Positions 22,544-30,559 of a stretch of 32,703 nucleotides of DNA are shown here, piece after piece. The position numbers and the translations under genes were made by a program. The notes below the pieces were generated by a model. It saw nothing but the letters and a program-made list of their open reading frames with translations, made no database searches and had not been told where the DNA came from. Source of the DNA: an uncultured Corynebacterium sp. Its GTDB lineage: Bacteria > Actinomycetota > Actinomycetes > Mycobacteriales > Mycobacteriaceae. Numbering within the stretch: the first letter of the stretch is position 1; each line of letters opens with the position of its first letter. Location: contig NZ_CAMQAZ010000028.1 in assembly GCF_946998835.1 (NCBI RefSeq), forward strand, positions 1 through 32,703, written 5' to 3'.

Positions 22544-24002
22544 CGGACTCACGCACCGTCATCGGGTCGGAACCATCCCAGCACTCAATCTTGTCGTGAC
22601 CGCGGAGATTCGGCAGATCATCGCGATGGAAGACCGGATTGAGCCCCTGAGCTTTCTGCTCGGAGTAGTTCTTCAACAGCGCGACGGCTACGCCACCCAG
22701 CGGGAGAATGGCAATGATGTTGATGGTGGCCATGAGCGCGGAGAAGGTGTCAGCGAGCGACCAGACCAACGGCACGGAACCGACAGCGCCACCGATGACG
22801 CACAGGATGACCAGCACGCGCATGGTATTCAGCGTGGCCTTGCTCTTGGACAGGAATGGGATATTCGCCTCCGCGTAGTAGTAGTTGCCCACCAGCGAGG
22901 AGAAGGCCAGGAAGAAGATGATGACTGTGACTGCGTGAATTGCCCACGTGCCCACCTGCGCCGACAACGCGGCCTGAGTCAGCGCGGTACCTTCCACATC
23001 TCCACCGAAAGTCGGATCTGACAGCAGGATAATTACGGCGGTGATAGTACAAACAACCCAGGTATCAAAGTAGACACCCATCGTCTGGATGAGCCCCTGC
23101 TTGACTGGGTGCGACACCGATGCCGTCGCTGCCGCGTTCGGAGTGGAGCCCATACCGGCCTCGTTGGAGAACAGGCCGCGGCGAATACCCTGCATCATGG
23201 CGGTACCGACAGCTGCACCTGCGATTTCGCGGATACCGAAGGCGTGCTCGAAGATTAGCTTGATCATGCCAGGGACCTCAGTGATGTTGAGAGCCAAGAC
23301 AATCAGGCCGAGGATGATGTAGGCCACGGCCATAATCGGCACGACAACCTGCGTCACTGCAGAAATGCGCTGCACACCACCGAAGATAATGAAGCCGGCC
23401 AAAATCGCCAGCACAATGCCGACGCCGAGCTTAAAGCCCAGCGAATCCTGGCCAGTCGACTCAGCGACAGCCGCTGTAATCGAGTTGGACTGCACTGCGT
23501 TGAAAACAAAGCCGTACGTCACTGTGATTGCGATGACGAATAGCGAGGCCATCCAGCGCCAGTTCTCCCCCAGCCCCTTGGTGATGTAGTACGCGGGACC
23601 GCCTCGGTAGGAGTCCTTGTCGCGCACCTTGTACAGCTGTGCCAACGTCGACTCCACGAAGCTGGTAGCACCGCCGATGGCAGCGAGCAGCCACATCCAA
23701 AACACCGCGCCCGGACCGCCAGCGGTAATCGCCACTGCCACACCTGCGACGTTGCCGGTACCAACGCGCGAGGCCGCCGAGATAGTAAAGGCTTTAAAAG
23801 CCGAGATGCCCTTGACACCCTCCGAGATGTCCGAAGGCTTTTCAGTGATAGCCCTGAACATCTCCGGGATGTACCGAAGCTGCACGACAATGGTCCGCCA
23901 ACAGAAGTACAGGCCTGCACCGCTGAGTAGCAGAATCATGAACAGCCAGTACTTGTCATTCCAGGCGTTGACCCAATCGGTCGCTTGTTCCATGAAACTC
24001 AT
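22533..24002 (-). CDS. AGCS-family sodium:alanine/glycine symporter
   Basis: This 489-residue membrane protein belongs to the alanine/glycine:cation symporters. Family landmarks are AASRVGTGNVAGVAVAITAG, GGPAYYITKGLG, GLFSNEAGMGSTPNAAATA and SHPVKQGLIQTMGVYFDT; about ten to eleven membrane segments are visible. It would import a small amino acid, probably alanine or glycine, with sodium. The start lies 9 nt after the mutM stop and lacks a clear Shine-Dalgarno sequence (ATTTCCTT precedes the ATG); an ATG three codons later is no better. Its position between mutM and acyP breaks an otherwise DNA/RNA-maintenance gene string. Confidence 0.92.
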   Translation of the reverse strand: MSFMEQATDWVNAWNDKYWLFMILLLSGAGLYFCWRTIVVQLRYIPEMFRAITEKPSDISEGVKGISAFKAFTISAASRVGTGNVAGVAVAITAGGPGAVFWMWLLAAIGGATSFVESTLAQLYKVRDKDSYRGGPAYYITKGLGENWRWMASLFVIAITVTYGFVFNAVQSNSITAAVAESTGQDSLGFKLGVGIVLAILAGFIIFGGVQRISAVTQVVVPIMAVAYIILGLIVLALNITEVPGMIKLIFEHAFGIREIAGAAVGTAMMQGIRRGLFSNEAGMGSTPNAAATASVSHPVKQGLIQTMGVYFDTWVVCTITAVIILLSDPTFGGDVEGTALTQAALSAQVGTWAIHAVTVIIFFLAFSSLVGNYYYAEANIPFLSKSKATLNTMRVLVILCVIGGAVGSVPLVWSLADTFSALMATINIIAILPLGGVAVALLKNYSEQKAQGLNPVFHRDDLPNLRGHDKIECWDGSDPMTVRESDVA

Positions 24003-24011
24003 AAGGAAATT

Positions 24012-24875
24012 CTAGCGCTGGCAGTTAAGACACAGATAACTCGATCTATTCCCAAATGGCAGACGCACAATCGCCCGCCCACACCTCGAGCACGGCTCCC
24101 CCGCTTGGCCATAGGCGTTCAAGCTCCGCTCGAAATAGCCACTTTCCCCATTGACGTGCACATACAGCGCATCAAAGCTCGTCCCGCCCGCCGCCAACGC
24201 CCGTTGGAGTACCGATTGGCCCTCCCGCAAAAGCTTCGCTAAGCGACGAACCGAAAGGTCGCACGCGGGCACGCGTCCATCAACCTTCGCGGCCCAGAGC
24301 ATCTCATCCGCATAGATGTTGCCAATTCCGGACACGATGTTCTGATTGAGCAACACGGCCTTTATCGGCGCGCGGGACTTCCTCATGCGGTGCGCGAGAG
24401 ACACCACATCGAGCTTCGACTCCAACAAGTCAGGGGCAATATTGGCCGCGGGTTCCGGTACAAAACGCCCCTGAGATTCAACCAGTTCACAGGCCCAAAC
24501 CCAGCCAAAAGTGCGCTGATCGTTGAAGTTAATTAAGTGCCGAGCGCCGTCCGGCAGGACTATATCGAAAGCGGCTCGAGTGTGCCGACCGGGCTCGGTA
24601 TCCGGGGTGTACGGTGGCTCCACGCGCAATTGGCCGCTCATGCCCAGGTGGATGGCGATTGCGGAGTCATCGTCAAGTATGAGCCACATAAACTTGCCGC
24701 GGCGATCCGTGGCGACAACGGTGCGCCCGCGCGTGCGCGCAATGAACTCGGGGGCACCACCTGGCTGGCGGCGCACGGCGCGCGCGTTGTAGACGAAAGT
24801 GTCATCGATGTGTCCGCCGACGACGTACGTGTCGAGTCCGCGGCGGACACATTCGACCTCAGGAAGCTCGGGCAT
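24012..24875 (-). CDS. mutM: Formamidopyrimidine-DNA glycosylase
   Basis: MutM excises 8-oxoguanine and formamidopyrimidines and nicks the abasic site. The mature N-terminus PELPEVE supplies the catalytic Pro2 and Glu3; Lys61 in RRGKFMW, HLGMSGQLRV, and the helix-two-turn-helix motif NQNIVSGIGNIYADEMLW are present. The C-terminal zinc finger has Cys262, Cys265, Cys282 and Cys285, with Arg277 at the DNA-contact turn. Length (287) is normal. The ATG overlaps the rnc stop by one base (TAATG), so translation is coupled. Confidence 0.97.
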   Translation of the reverse strand: MPELPEVECVRRGLDTYVVGGHIDDTFVYNARAVRRQPGGAPEFIARTRGRTVVATDRRGKFMWLILDDDSAIAIHLGMSGQLRVEPPYTPDTEPGRHTRAAFDIVLPDGARHLINFNDQRTFGWVWACELVESQGRFVPEPAANIAPDLLESKLDVVSLAHRMRKSRAPIKAVLLNQNIVSGIGNIYADEMLWAAKVDGRVPACDLSVRRLAKLLREGQSVLQRALAAGGTSFDALYVHVNGESGYFERSLNAYGQAGEPCSRCGRAIVRLPFGNRSSYLCLNCQR

Positions 24876-25603
24876 TAGGCCAGTGCGGTATGTGCCTGAT
24901 GCGCGGCGTACATCTCGGCTTCCTTTTTCGTAGCTCCGGTGCCGCTGCCTTTGACAACGCCGTCTACCAGCACGTCGACGTAGAAGGTCAGGTCGTGGTC
25001 AGGACCTGTCGTGCGCACGGTGTACTCGGCAGCCGGCATTTGCTTAGCCGCCAGGCGCTCCTGCAGCAGCGTCTTCCAGTCGCGGCCACGGGACTCCGTC
25101 GGGGCGTCGTCAATCATCTGGCTGAACAGACGAAGGACGGTCTCGCGGGCAATGTCAAAGCCGTGCTGCAGGTAAATAGCACCCAGCAGCGCCTCGGTAG
25201 TGTCCGCGAGAATCGAGTGCTTATCCGCACCACCGGTGGCTTTTTCACCGCGGCCGAGAAGAATGTGCTCCCCCAGCCCAATACTGCGGGCCAAATCAGC
25301 CAGCGCGTACATGTTCACGACACCTGCGCGCATCTTGGAAATATCCTGCTCAGCGCGGTCCGGGAAGCGACGGTAGAGTTCTTCAGCAACGCACATGCCC
25401 AGCACGGCGTCGCCCAGGAACTCCAGACGCTCATTATTCGTCAACGCGCCATTTTCATTTGCGAAACTGCGGTGAGTCAGAGCGAGCTTCAGGGACTCCT
25501 CCGGCAGTTCAACACCTAGTTTTTCCAGCAGCGGGGCGTGATCGACAGCCTCGAAGGCCGCCGACCTTGCCGCCTCGCCGGTTAGCCGACGCTTGCGGCT
25601 CAT
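24875..25603 (-). CDS. rnc: Ribonuclease III
   Basis: RNase III cuts double-stranded RNA, including rRNA precursors. The 242-residue protein carries the signature NERLEFLGDAVLG (57-69, catalytic Glu61 and Asp65) and the second acidic cluster DTTEALLGAIYL (Asp134, Glu137), followed by a dsRNA-binding domain at about 172-242 ending GTGATKKEAEMYAAHQAHTA. The ATG has AAGGAG 9 nt upstream. It lies 42 bp after yceD and overlaps mutM by one base. Confidence 0.97.
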   Translation of the reverse strand: MSRKRRLTGEAARSAAFEAVDHAPLLEKLGVELPEESLKLALTHRSFANENGALTNNERLEFLGDAVLGMCVAEELYRRFPDRAEQDISKMRAGVVNMYALADLARSIGLGEHILLGRGEKATGGADKHSILADTTEALLGAIYLQHGFDIARETVLRLFSQMIDDAPTESRGRDWKTLLQERLAAKQMPAAEYTVRTTGPDHDLTFYVDVLVDGVVKGSGTGATKKEAEMYAAHQAHTALA

Positions 25604-25645
25604 CCGTCATATCTCCTTATAAGTCTTCGTCTAAGTCGTCGATGA

Positions 25646-26206
25646 CTACTTTTCTTCACCGAGCGAACCGAACTTTTCCGCCAGACCGGCCCACCGCGGA
25701 TCAATTCGCTCTTCTTCCCCCGAGATGCCGTCTGGCTCCGGCACATCCGACTCCGATTCAGCACAGCTGGAGTCGAAGTCTGCACATGTCGGGTTGAAGG
25801 GCAGATTCAAACCCGCCTCGTCGATGACGGCCTGAGTGATGTCGACCGTGTTGTCAACAATCTGGCCAACCTCATCATCGAGCTCCTCTTCATCGGCATC
25901 GTCACCAGTAATGAAGTCCTCTTCATTGGAAAAGACCGCAGAGATGTGGAAACTGAGCTCCGGATTCAACGGAGCAAGACAGCGCACACACTCACCGGTT
26001 GCCTTCGCAGTCACGGTCGCGTCAACCATGACACCACTGCCGAGATTTGTGGCAATGCCGTCGACGACAACTTCCTCGCCAGCGGCGATGCCAATCATCT
26101 CGGCACCGACGCGAACAGGGCTGTCACCGACCTTGCGGAACTGTTCGGGCATGTCGTCCCGCAGACATGTAGAGACGTCCAGGATAAATGGGGATGAGTC
26201 AGTCAT
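25646..26206 (-). CDS. YceD/DUF177 family protein
   Basis: This 186-residue acidic protein has the DUF177 pattern: FILDVSTCLR at the start, VDATVTAKATGECVRCLAPL with the CxxC pair, an acidic stretch (DDADEEELDDEVGQIVDN), then VDITQAVIDEAGLNLPFNPTCAD. The family is linked to ribosome or rRNA metabolism, usually beside rpmF; in bacteria and plants it has been connected with 23S rRNA maturation. No rpmF follows here; rnc does, 42 bp on. GAGGT 5-6 nt upstream supports the ATG. Confidence 0.9.
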   Translation of the reverse strand: MTDSSPFILDVSTCLRDDMPEQFRKVGDSPVRVGAEMIGIAAGEEVVVDGIATNLGSGVMVDATVTAKATGECVRCLAPLNPELSFHISAVFSNEEDFITGDDADEEELDDEVGQIVDNTVDITQAVIDEAGLNLPFNPTCADFDSSCAESESDVPEPDGISGEEERIDPRWAGLAEKFGSLGEEK

Positions 26207-26235
26207 GATAGACCTCAGTCTACCCCGAAGATGCT

Positions 26236-27003
26236 CTAACGCTCGTACCGGCGACGTTCCTGCCCATCAGCGACGGAGGACTGAGCATTCTGTGTACCCG
26301 CACCGGCACCTCCGCCGACGGCGCCGGCACCCGACCGCAGTACGGAGCGATTACGGCCGACATTGCGCAGGGTCTCCTGCAGCGTCTGCTCGAACTCCGC
26401 CAGCTTGGAGTCCACGTAACGGTCGCACTCTTCGCGGAGACGGGAGGAATCAGCGTGCGCATCAGAGAGCAGTCGATTCGCCTCGTCATTAGCTTCGCGG
26501 ACAACCGTAGATTCAGCGACCAAACGAGCCTGCTCTTCGCGACCTTCCGCAACCGAGCGCTCGTAGGAGTCATTACCAGCGCGAACCAGGCGATCGGACT
26601 CGTCGGCAGCGCGATCCAAAATGCTGTCGTACTCCCGCTGAGCATTCTCGCGGAGGCGACGGGCATCATCATCAGCAGCTGCGACCGTACCCGCTGCGTG
26701 AGCGTTGGCATCCTCAATGGTGTGGTTAGCGCGCGCCTCTGCCTCATCGACAATACGATGAGCCTCGTCATCTGCAGACGAAATAGTGTTGTTCGCCCGC
26801 GCTTCGGCATCATTGATAATCTCATCGCGCTGGTCCAGTACGTCCTGCGCATCATCGAGCTCGGTTGGGAAAGCATCCCTGAGCTCGTCAAGCAGCTCGA
26901 GGACACGCTGACGCGGGACCATACAATTGGCCGACAGCGGCACACCGTGTGCCTCTTCTAGAATCTGAACCAGTTCATCAAGGGATTCGAAGACGCGAAA
27001 CAT
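26236..27003 (-). CDS. sepIVA: SepIVA-type DivIVA-domain division protein
   Basis: The 255-residue protein starts MFRVFESLDELVQILEEAHG, a DivIVA-like N-terminal segment, then forms a long coiled coil (about 45-220) with repeating AEARANxTI units (ARANNTISSADDEAHRI and ARANHTIEDANAHAAGT), and ends in a Gly/Ala-rich disordered tail. Homologues at the same place in mycobacteria (Rv2927c, next to the yceD-rnc-mutM genes) are SepIVA, an essential septation and envelope-organisation factor. Function is inferred from domain and conserved gene order. It lies 10 nt after coaD and 29 nt before yceD, so it is probably part of one operon. Confidence 0.88.
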   Translation of the reverse strand: MFRVFESLDELVQILEEAHGVPLSANCMVPRQRVLELLDELRDAFPTELDDAQDVLDQRDEIINDAEARANNTISSADDEAHRIVDEAEARANHTIEDANAHAAGTVAAADDDARRLRENAQREYDSILDRAADESDRLVRAGNDSYERSVAEGREEQARLVAESTVVREANDEANRLLSDAHADSSRLREECDRYVDSKLAEFEQTLQETLRNVGRNRSVLRSGAGAVGGGAGAGTQNAQSSVADGQERRRYER

Positions 27004-27013
27004 GACTTACATG

Positions 27014-27487
27014 CTACTTCAGTCGGAGCTGCAGGGCGTGCAAGACAGGCTCAGGAACTAGACCTTCCACCGAACCGCCATAGCGGACAACTTCTTTCAT
27101 CAGCGTCGACGACACGTGACCGTACTTCGGATCGGCTTCCACAAAGAGAGTCTCAATGCCTGTCATGCGACGGTTCATCTGCGCCATCGGCGCCTCGTAC
27201 TCGTAGTCCGCCGCCGACCGCAGCCCCTTGACCAGGCAGGTTATGCCATGGGCAGAGGTGTAATCAACCAGCAGCTTCGCCCAGGAATCTACCCGCACGT
27301 TGTCTAAGTGCGCCGTGCACTGCCGAATGAGATCCATGCGCTCGTCGACATTGAACATGCCCTGCTTATTCGGATTGTGGGTAACCAGCACGGTCACCTG
27401 CTCGAACTGGCGCGCAGCACGCTCAATCACATCGAGGTGTCCGGAGGTCATGGGGTCGTAGGAACCGGGGCAACATGCGTGAGTCAT
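27014..27487 (-). CDS. coaD: Phosphopantetheine adenylyltransferase
   Basis: CoaD makes dephospho-CoA from 4'-phosphopantetheine and ATP. The nucleotidyltransferase motif CCPGSYDPMTSGHLDVIERA includes TSGH (14-17), the family's (T/H)xGH. KGLRSAADYEYE, MAQMNRR and VSSTLMKEVVRYGG are the other family blocks. The ATG at 27487 gives 157 residues, the normal length, with AAGGTGG about 10 nt upstream; a TTG at 27496 would add three residues. Confidence 0.97.
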   Translation of the reverse strand: MTHACCPGSYDPMTSGHLDVIERAARQFEQVTVLVTHNPNKQGMFNVDERMDLIRQCTAHLDNVRVDSWAKLLVDYTSAHGITCLVKGLRSAADYEYEAPMAQMNRRMTGIETLFVEADPKYGHVSSTLMKEVVRYGGSVEGLVPEPVLHALQLRLK

Positions 27488-27529
27488 AGAGGTCAAACCA
27501 CCTTGGGCCGTCGTAAAGCGGAAAACGTG

Positions 27530-27553
27530 AAGCGTTGTAGGTTAAGCGTTGTA
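27530..27553 (-). repeat. Direct repeat across the rsmD stop (period 14)
   Basis: AAGCGTTGTA occurs at 27530-27539 and 27544-27553 (plus strand). The second copy overlaps the last rsmD codons and one base of its stop (TAA at 27542-27544). Confidence 0.7.
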
Positions 27554-28108
27554 AATAGCGGTGTCGAAGCGGGCCATACCGTGGATGCGGCGCTTGAGCT
27601 TCTGCTCTAGCTGCTCGTAGCCCTCCGGCCACTGCGTCTCCTCATCATCGCGGTGACGCTCCACCGTCACAACAGCCCCGGGGGCGAGGAAGCTGCGCAG
27701 TGCCTCGAGCATCTCGGTGACGGCCTCCCCCGACAGTTCGTAGGGAGGATCGGCGATGACGCGGTCGAAAGGCTCGCCCGGCGCGCCCGCCAGATACGAC
27801 GACACCTTCATCGGAGCCACGGTCACATCGGGGTGCCCCACGGTGCGGATATTCTTTTCAATCGCTGCGATGGCGCTGGAATCGTTTTCCACGAGCACGA
27901 CGGAACGAGCGCCGCGGGAAGCTGCCTCCAACCCGAGCGCACCCGAGCCGGCAAAAAGGTCGAGAACGCGGGTTCCCTCTAGCCCGAAACGCGTGGACCA
28001 GGAGGAAAAAATAGCTTCCTTCGCGCGGTCACTGGTCGGCCTGGTGGTGTCTCCCTTGGGGGCGACTAGCCTGCGGCCACGTGCTTCACCTGCAATAATG
28101 CGGGTCAT
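27542..28108 (-). CDS. rsmD: 16S rRNA (guanine966-N2)-methyltransferase
   Basis: RsmD methylates G966 of 16S rRNA in the 30S subunit. The 188-residue protein begins MTRIIAGEARGRRLVAPKGD and TRPTSDRAKEAIFSSW, has the SAM-binding motif VLDLFAGSGALGLEAASRGA and the catalytic DPPY in VIADPPYELSG. Length is normal. Its ATG follows directly on the TAG of the biotinyl-domain gene, and coaD starts 54 bp downstream; the rsmD-coaD pairing is widely conserved. Confidence 0.96.
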   Translation of the reverse strand: MTRIIAGEARGRRLVAPKGDTTRPTSDRAKEAIFSSWSTRFGLEGTRVLDLFAGSGALGLEAASRGARSVVLVENDSSAIAAIEKNIRTVGHPDVTVAPMKVSSYLAGAPGEPFDRVIADPPYELSGEAVTEMLEALRSFLAPGAVVTVERHRDDEETQWPEGYEQLEQKLKRRIHGMARFDTAIYNA

Positions 28109-28381
28109 CTACTTCCCTTCGTGCGATCTGTTCTCGTTGCCATTGTTGTGCGCCGAAGCGGTTCCAGCTGTCGGGTCGATTCGTGCCAGTAGCTGACCGC
28201 CTTCGACATCCACGAACTGACCTGCCCCTACCTCCGCGACCGTGCCCGGGCAGGGCGCCACGACCGGAGCCTCTAGCTTGACGGCCTCCACGACCGCAAT
28301 GACCTGGCCGGTCGTCACCGACTCATTCTCGGCGACCTCCCAGCGGACTACTCCTGCAAAAGGTGCACAGACATCTACCAT
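28109..28381 (-). CDS. Small biotinyl/lipoyl-domain protein
   Basis: This protein of about 90 residues is a single biotinyl/lipoyl domain: VCAPFAGVVRWEVAENESV, TTGQVIAVVEAVKLEAPV and CPGTVAEVGAGQFVDVEGGQ. The acceptor lysine is Lys35 (from the ATG at 28381) in EAVKLEA, where biotin carriers usually have EAMKMEA. The fold is otherwise complete; a hydrophilic tail of about 20 residues (NNGNENRSHEGK) follows. It could be a carrier subunit of an acyl-CoA carboxylase made elsewhere; no carboxylase gene is nearby. A TTG at 28387 is a possible start. It lies 23 bp after recG and directly abuts rsmD, in the same transcript. Confidence 0.82.
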   Translation of the reverse strand: MVDVCAPFAGVVRWEVAENESVTTGQVIAVVEAVKLEAPVVAPCPGTVAEVGAGQFVDVEGGQLLARIDPTAGTASAHNNGNENRSHEGK

Positions 28382-28404
28382 GCCCAACAGTCTACTGAGG
28401 ACTC

Positions 28405-30555
28405 CTACGAGCGGTCCAAGTAGTTCGACTGCTCTTCGTCGATATCGGCGATGAGTTCGGCCACCAGCTTCTCGTCGCCGTCGAGGAGAGCGGCGGCGTC
28501 GTGCCGAGTGCGCTCGATGATTTCGCCATCGGTGGTGAGGTCAACCAGCCCGAGGCCGGTGGCCAGCCCCGATTGGTCATCGCCGAGCAAATCACCGAAG
28601 CTACGCGTGGCCAGGTCCAGCTCCGCCAGTTGAATGCCGTCGGTGGTCGCGGCAATGCGTTCTAGCCGGCTGCGTTCCGGTGTCTGTGAAAGAGTGTGCG
28701 TGCACAGGAAACACAGACCACCGCGGTCGCCACGGCCAACACGACCGCGTAGCTGATGGATCTGCGAGATGCCATAGCTCTCGGCGCGGCGAATCATCAT
28801 CACCGTGGCCTCCGGCACGTCGACGCCGACTTCAATGACTGTCGTGGAGACCAGCACATCCAGCTGTCCTGCGGCAAAGGCCTGCATGACGCGATCTTTT
28901 TCCTCCGGTGCCATGTTGCCGTGCAGCTGGCTAATCCGAACTCCGGGGAGTTTCTTCTGCGCGCGGTCGAATACCGCTTCTACTGATTCGTCGAGGAACT
29001 GTTCCTCATCACGGGTAATGCGGGGGCAGACAATAAAGGCACGATTGCCCTTGGCCACTTCTTCCCCGATGCGCTCCCACGTCCGTGCTTCCCAGCGCGG
29101 TTTCTCCAGCGTTGGTACGACAAAGGACTGAATCTCCTGTCGCCCCCGCGGCAATTCCGTCAACTGCGATACTGCGAGGTCACCAAAGATAGTCATGGCA
29201 ACAGTACGCGGAATCGGGGTTGCCGACATCACCAGCAGATGCGGTGTCATCCCGCCCCGGCCTCTACTGCGCAGCTGGTCACGCTGGCGCACACCAAAGC
29301 GGTGCTGCTCGTCGACGACCACGAGTCCCAAGTCAAAAAACTCTACACCCTCACTGAGCAGGGCATGCGTGCCGACGACAATATCCGCCTCCCCGTTGAC
29401 CGCCTCCAACAGGGTTGCCCGGCGCGCCTTGGTCGACATCGATCCGGTGAGCAGTCGCACTGTCGCTGCTACTCCGGCCTGCTCCAGCATCGCTGTCAGT
29501 GAGCGGTAGTGCTGCTGAGCTAGAACTTCAGTCGGTGCGAGCATCGCGCACTGTCTGCTGGCATCGGCGGCCTGCAGCATTCCCAACAGGGCTACCACGG
29601 TCTTACCCGAGCCAACCTCACCTGCCAGCAGGCGGTTCATAGGGCTGGTTTGCGACATATCGCGCGCAATATCGGCTGCGACCGCGACCTGGCCGTCGGT
29701 AAGCGAGAACGGCAGTCCTTTGCGTAGATCGTCGCGAAGTCCCCCGGAGACTTCCACGCAGGCCGGTGCGGTGAGGCTGGCTTGAGTGCGTTTGCGTGCC
29801 CCGACGGCGAGTTGGATTTCGAGCGCTTCGTCGTACTTCAGGCGGGCAAGTGCGATGTCGGGGCCTGCGATGGAGGGAAAGTGCGCGCCACGCAGTGCGG
29901 AGTCAAAATCGGTGAGCTCCAGCGGGGTTGCTGGCAATGGGTCGGGCTGGAGCGGCAACCATTCGAGGATGCGCTGCATATACAGCGCCAAGTGAATACC
30001 CGCCACACCCTTGCGGCCACGATAAATGGGCAGGTACGGGCGCGTGAGCAGTCGCTGCATCTCCGCAATACCCTTGGCCGTCTTCGTAAGCGTGGCCAAC
30101 TTGCCGGTAGCAGCGCCGACCGAACCATCTGCTTTCAGCACCATGCAGTCAACGTTTTTCAGCTGCAGCTCATTGCGGAACTCACTGAGCGTGCCAACAA
30201 TAAGCAGCCGCACACCCGGGTGCACCATATTGCGCAGCCATTCCGCCCCAAAAATCGCCGCAGGGAGGATGCGTACACCGTCGCTGACATAGATTTTCAG
30301 CGGTTTGCGCCGGTCAGCGAACGCGGGTGTCGGCGAAATGCTGTGCACCTCCACCACCGTGGTGATGGTGTCGCCGATGTCGGAAAAGGACACATCTAGA
30401 CTCTTGCCCTGCGCCACATAGCGCTTTGGGAAGTTCGTCAGCGCATCCGCGACGGTCTCCATACCGAAAGCCGTGTGCAGTTTCTTCGCAATCTTCGGTC
30501 CCACCACAATATTCAGGGGCGTGCGCGCATAATCCGAGCCGAGCCATCCGAGCAT
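28405..30555 (-). CDS. recG: ATP-dependent DNA helicase RecG
   Basis: RecG is a double-strand DNA translocase that reverses stalled forks and processes recombination intermediates. The 716-residue protein has the N-terminal wedge/OB region (about 20-150), Walker A GEVGSGKT (312-319), DEQH (415-418), SATPIPRT, and motif VI QLRGRVGRGDRGG, with the C-terminal TRSFGDLLGDDQSGL segment. All motifs are intact. Its start is 4 nt after the stop of the FakA-like gene, a pairing seen in many Gram-positive genomes. Confidence 0.97.
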   Translation of the reverse strand: MLGWLGSDYARTPLNIVVGPKIAKKLHTAFGMETVADALTNFPKRYVAQGKSLDVSFSDIGDTITTVVEVHSISPTPAFADRRKPLKIYVSDGVRILPAAIFGAEWLRNMVHPGVRLLIVGTLSEFRNELQLKNVDCMVLKADGSVGAATGKLATLTKTAKGIAEMQRLLTRPYLPIYRGRKGVAGIHLALYMQRILEWLPLQPDPLPATPLELTDFDSALRGAHFPSIAGPDIALARLKYDEALEIQLAVGARKRTQASLTAPACVEVSGGLRDDLRKGLPFSLTDGQVAVAADIARDMSQTSPMNRLLAGEVGSGKTVVALLGMLQAADASRQCAMLAPTEVLAQQHYRSLTAMLEQAGVAATVRLLTGSMSTKARRATLLEAVNGEADIVVGTHALLSEGVEFFDLGLVVVDEQHRFGVRQRDQLRSRGRGGMTPHLLVMSATPIPRTVAMTIFGDLAVSQLTELPRGRQEIQSFVVPTLEKPRWEARTWERIGEEVAKGNRAFIVCPRITRDEEQFLDESVEAVFDRAQKKLPGVRISQLHGNMAPEEKDRVMQAFAAGQLDVLVSTTVIEVGVDVPEATVMMIRRAESYGISQIHQLRGRVGRGDRGGLCFLCTHTLSQTPERSRLERIAATTDGIQLAELDLATRSFGDLLGDDQSGLATGLGLVDLTTDGEIIERTRHDAAALLDGDEKLVAELIADIDEEQSNYLDRS

Positions 30556-30559
30556 CGTG

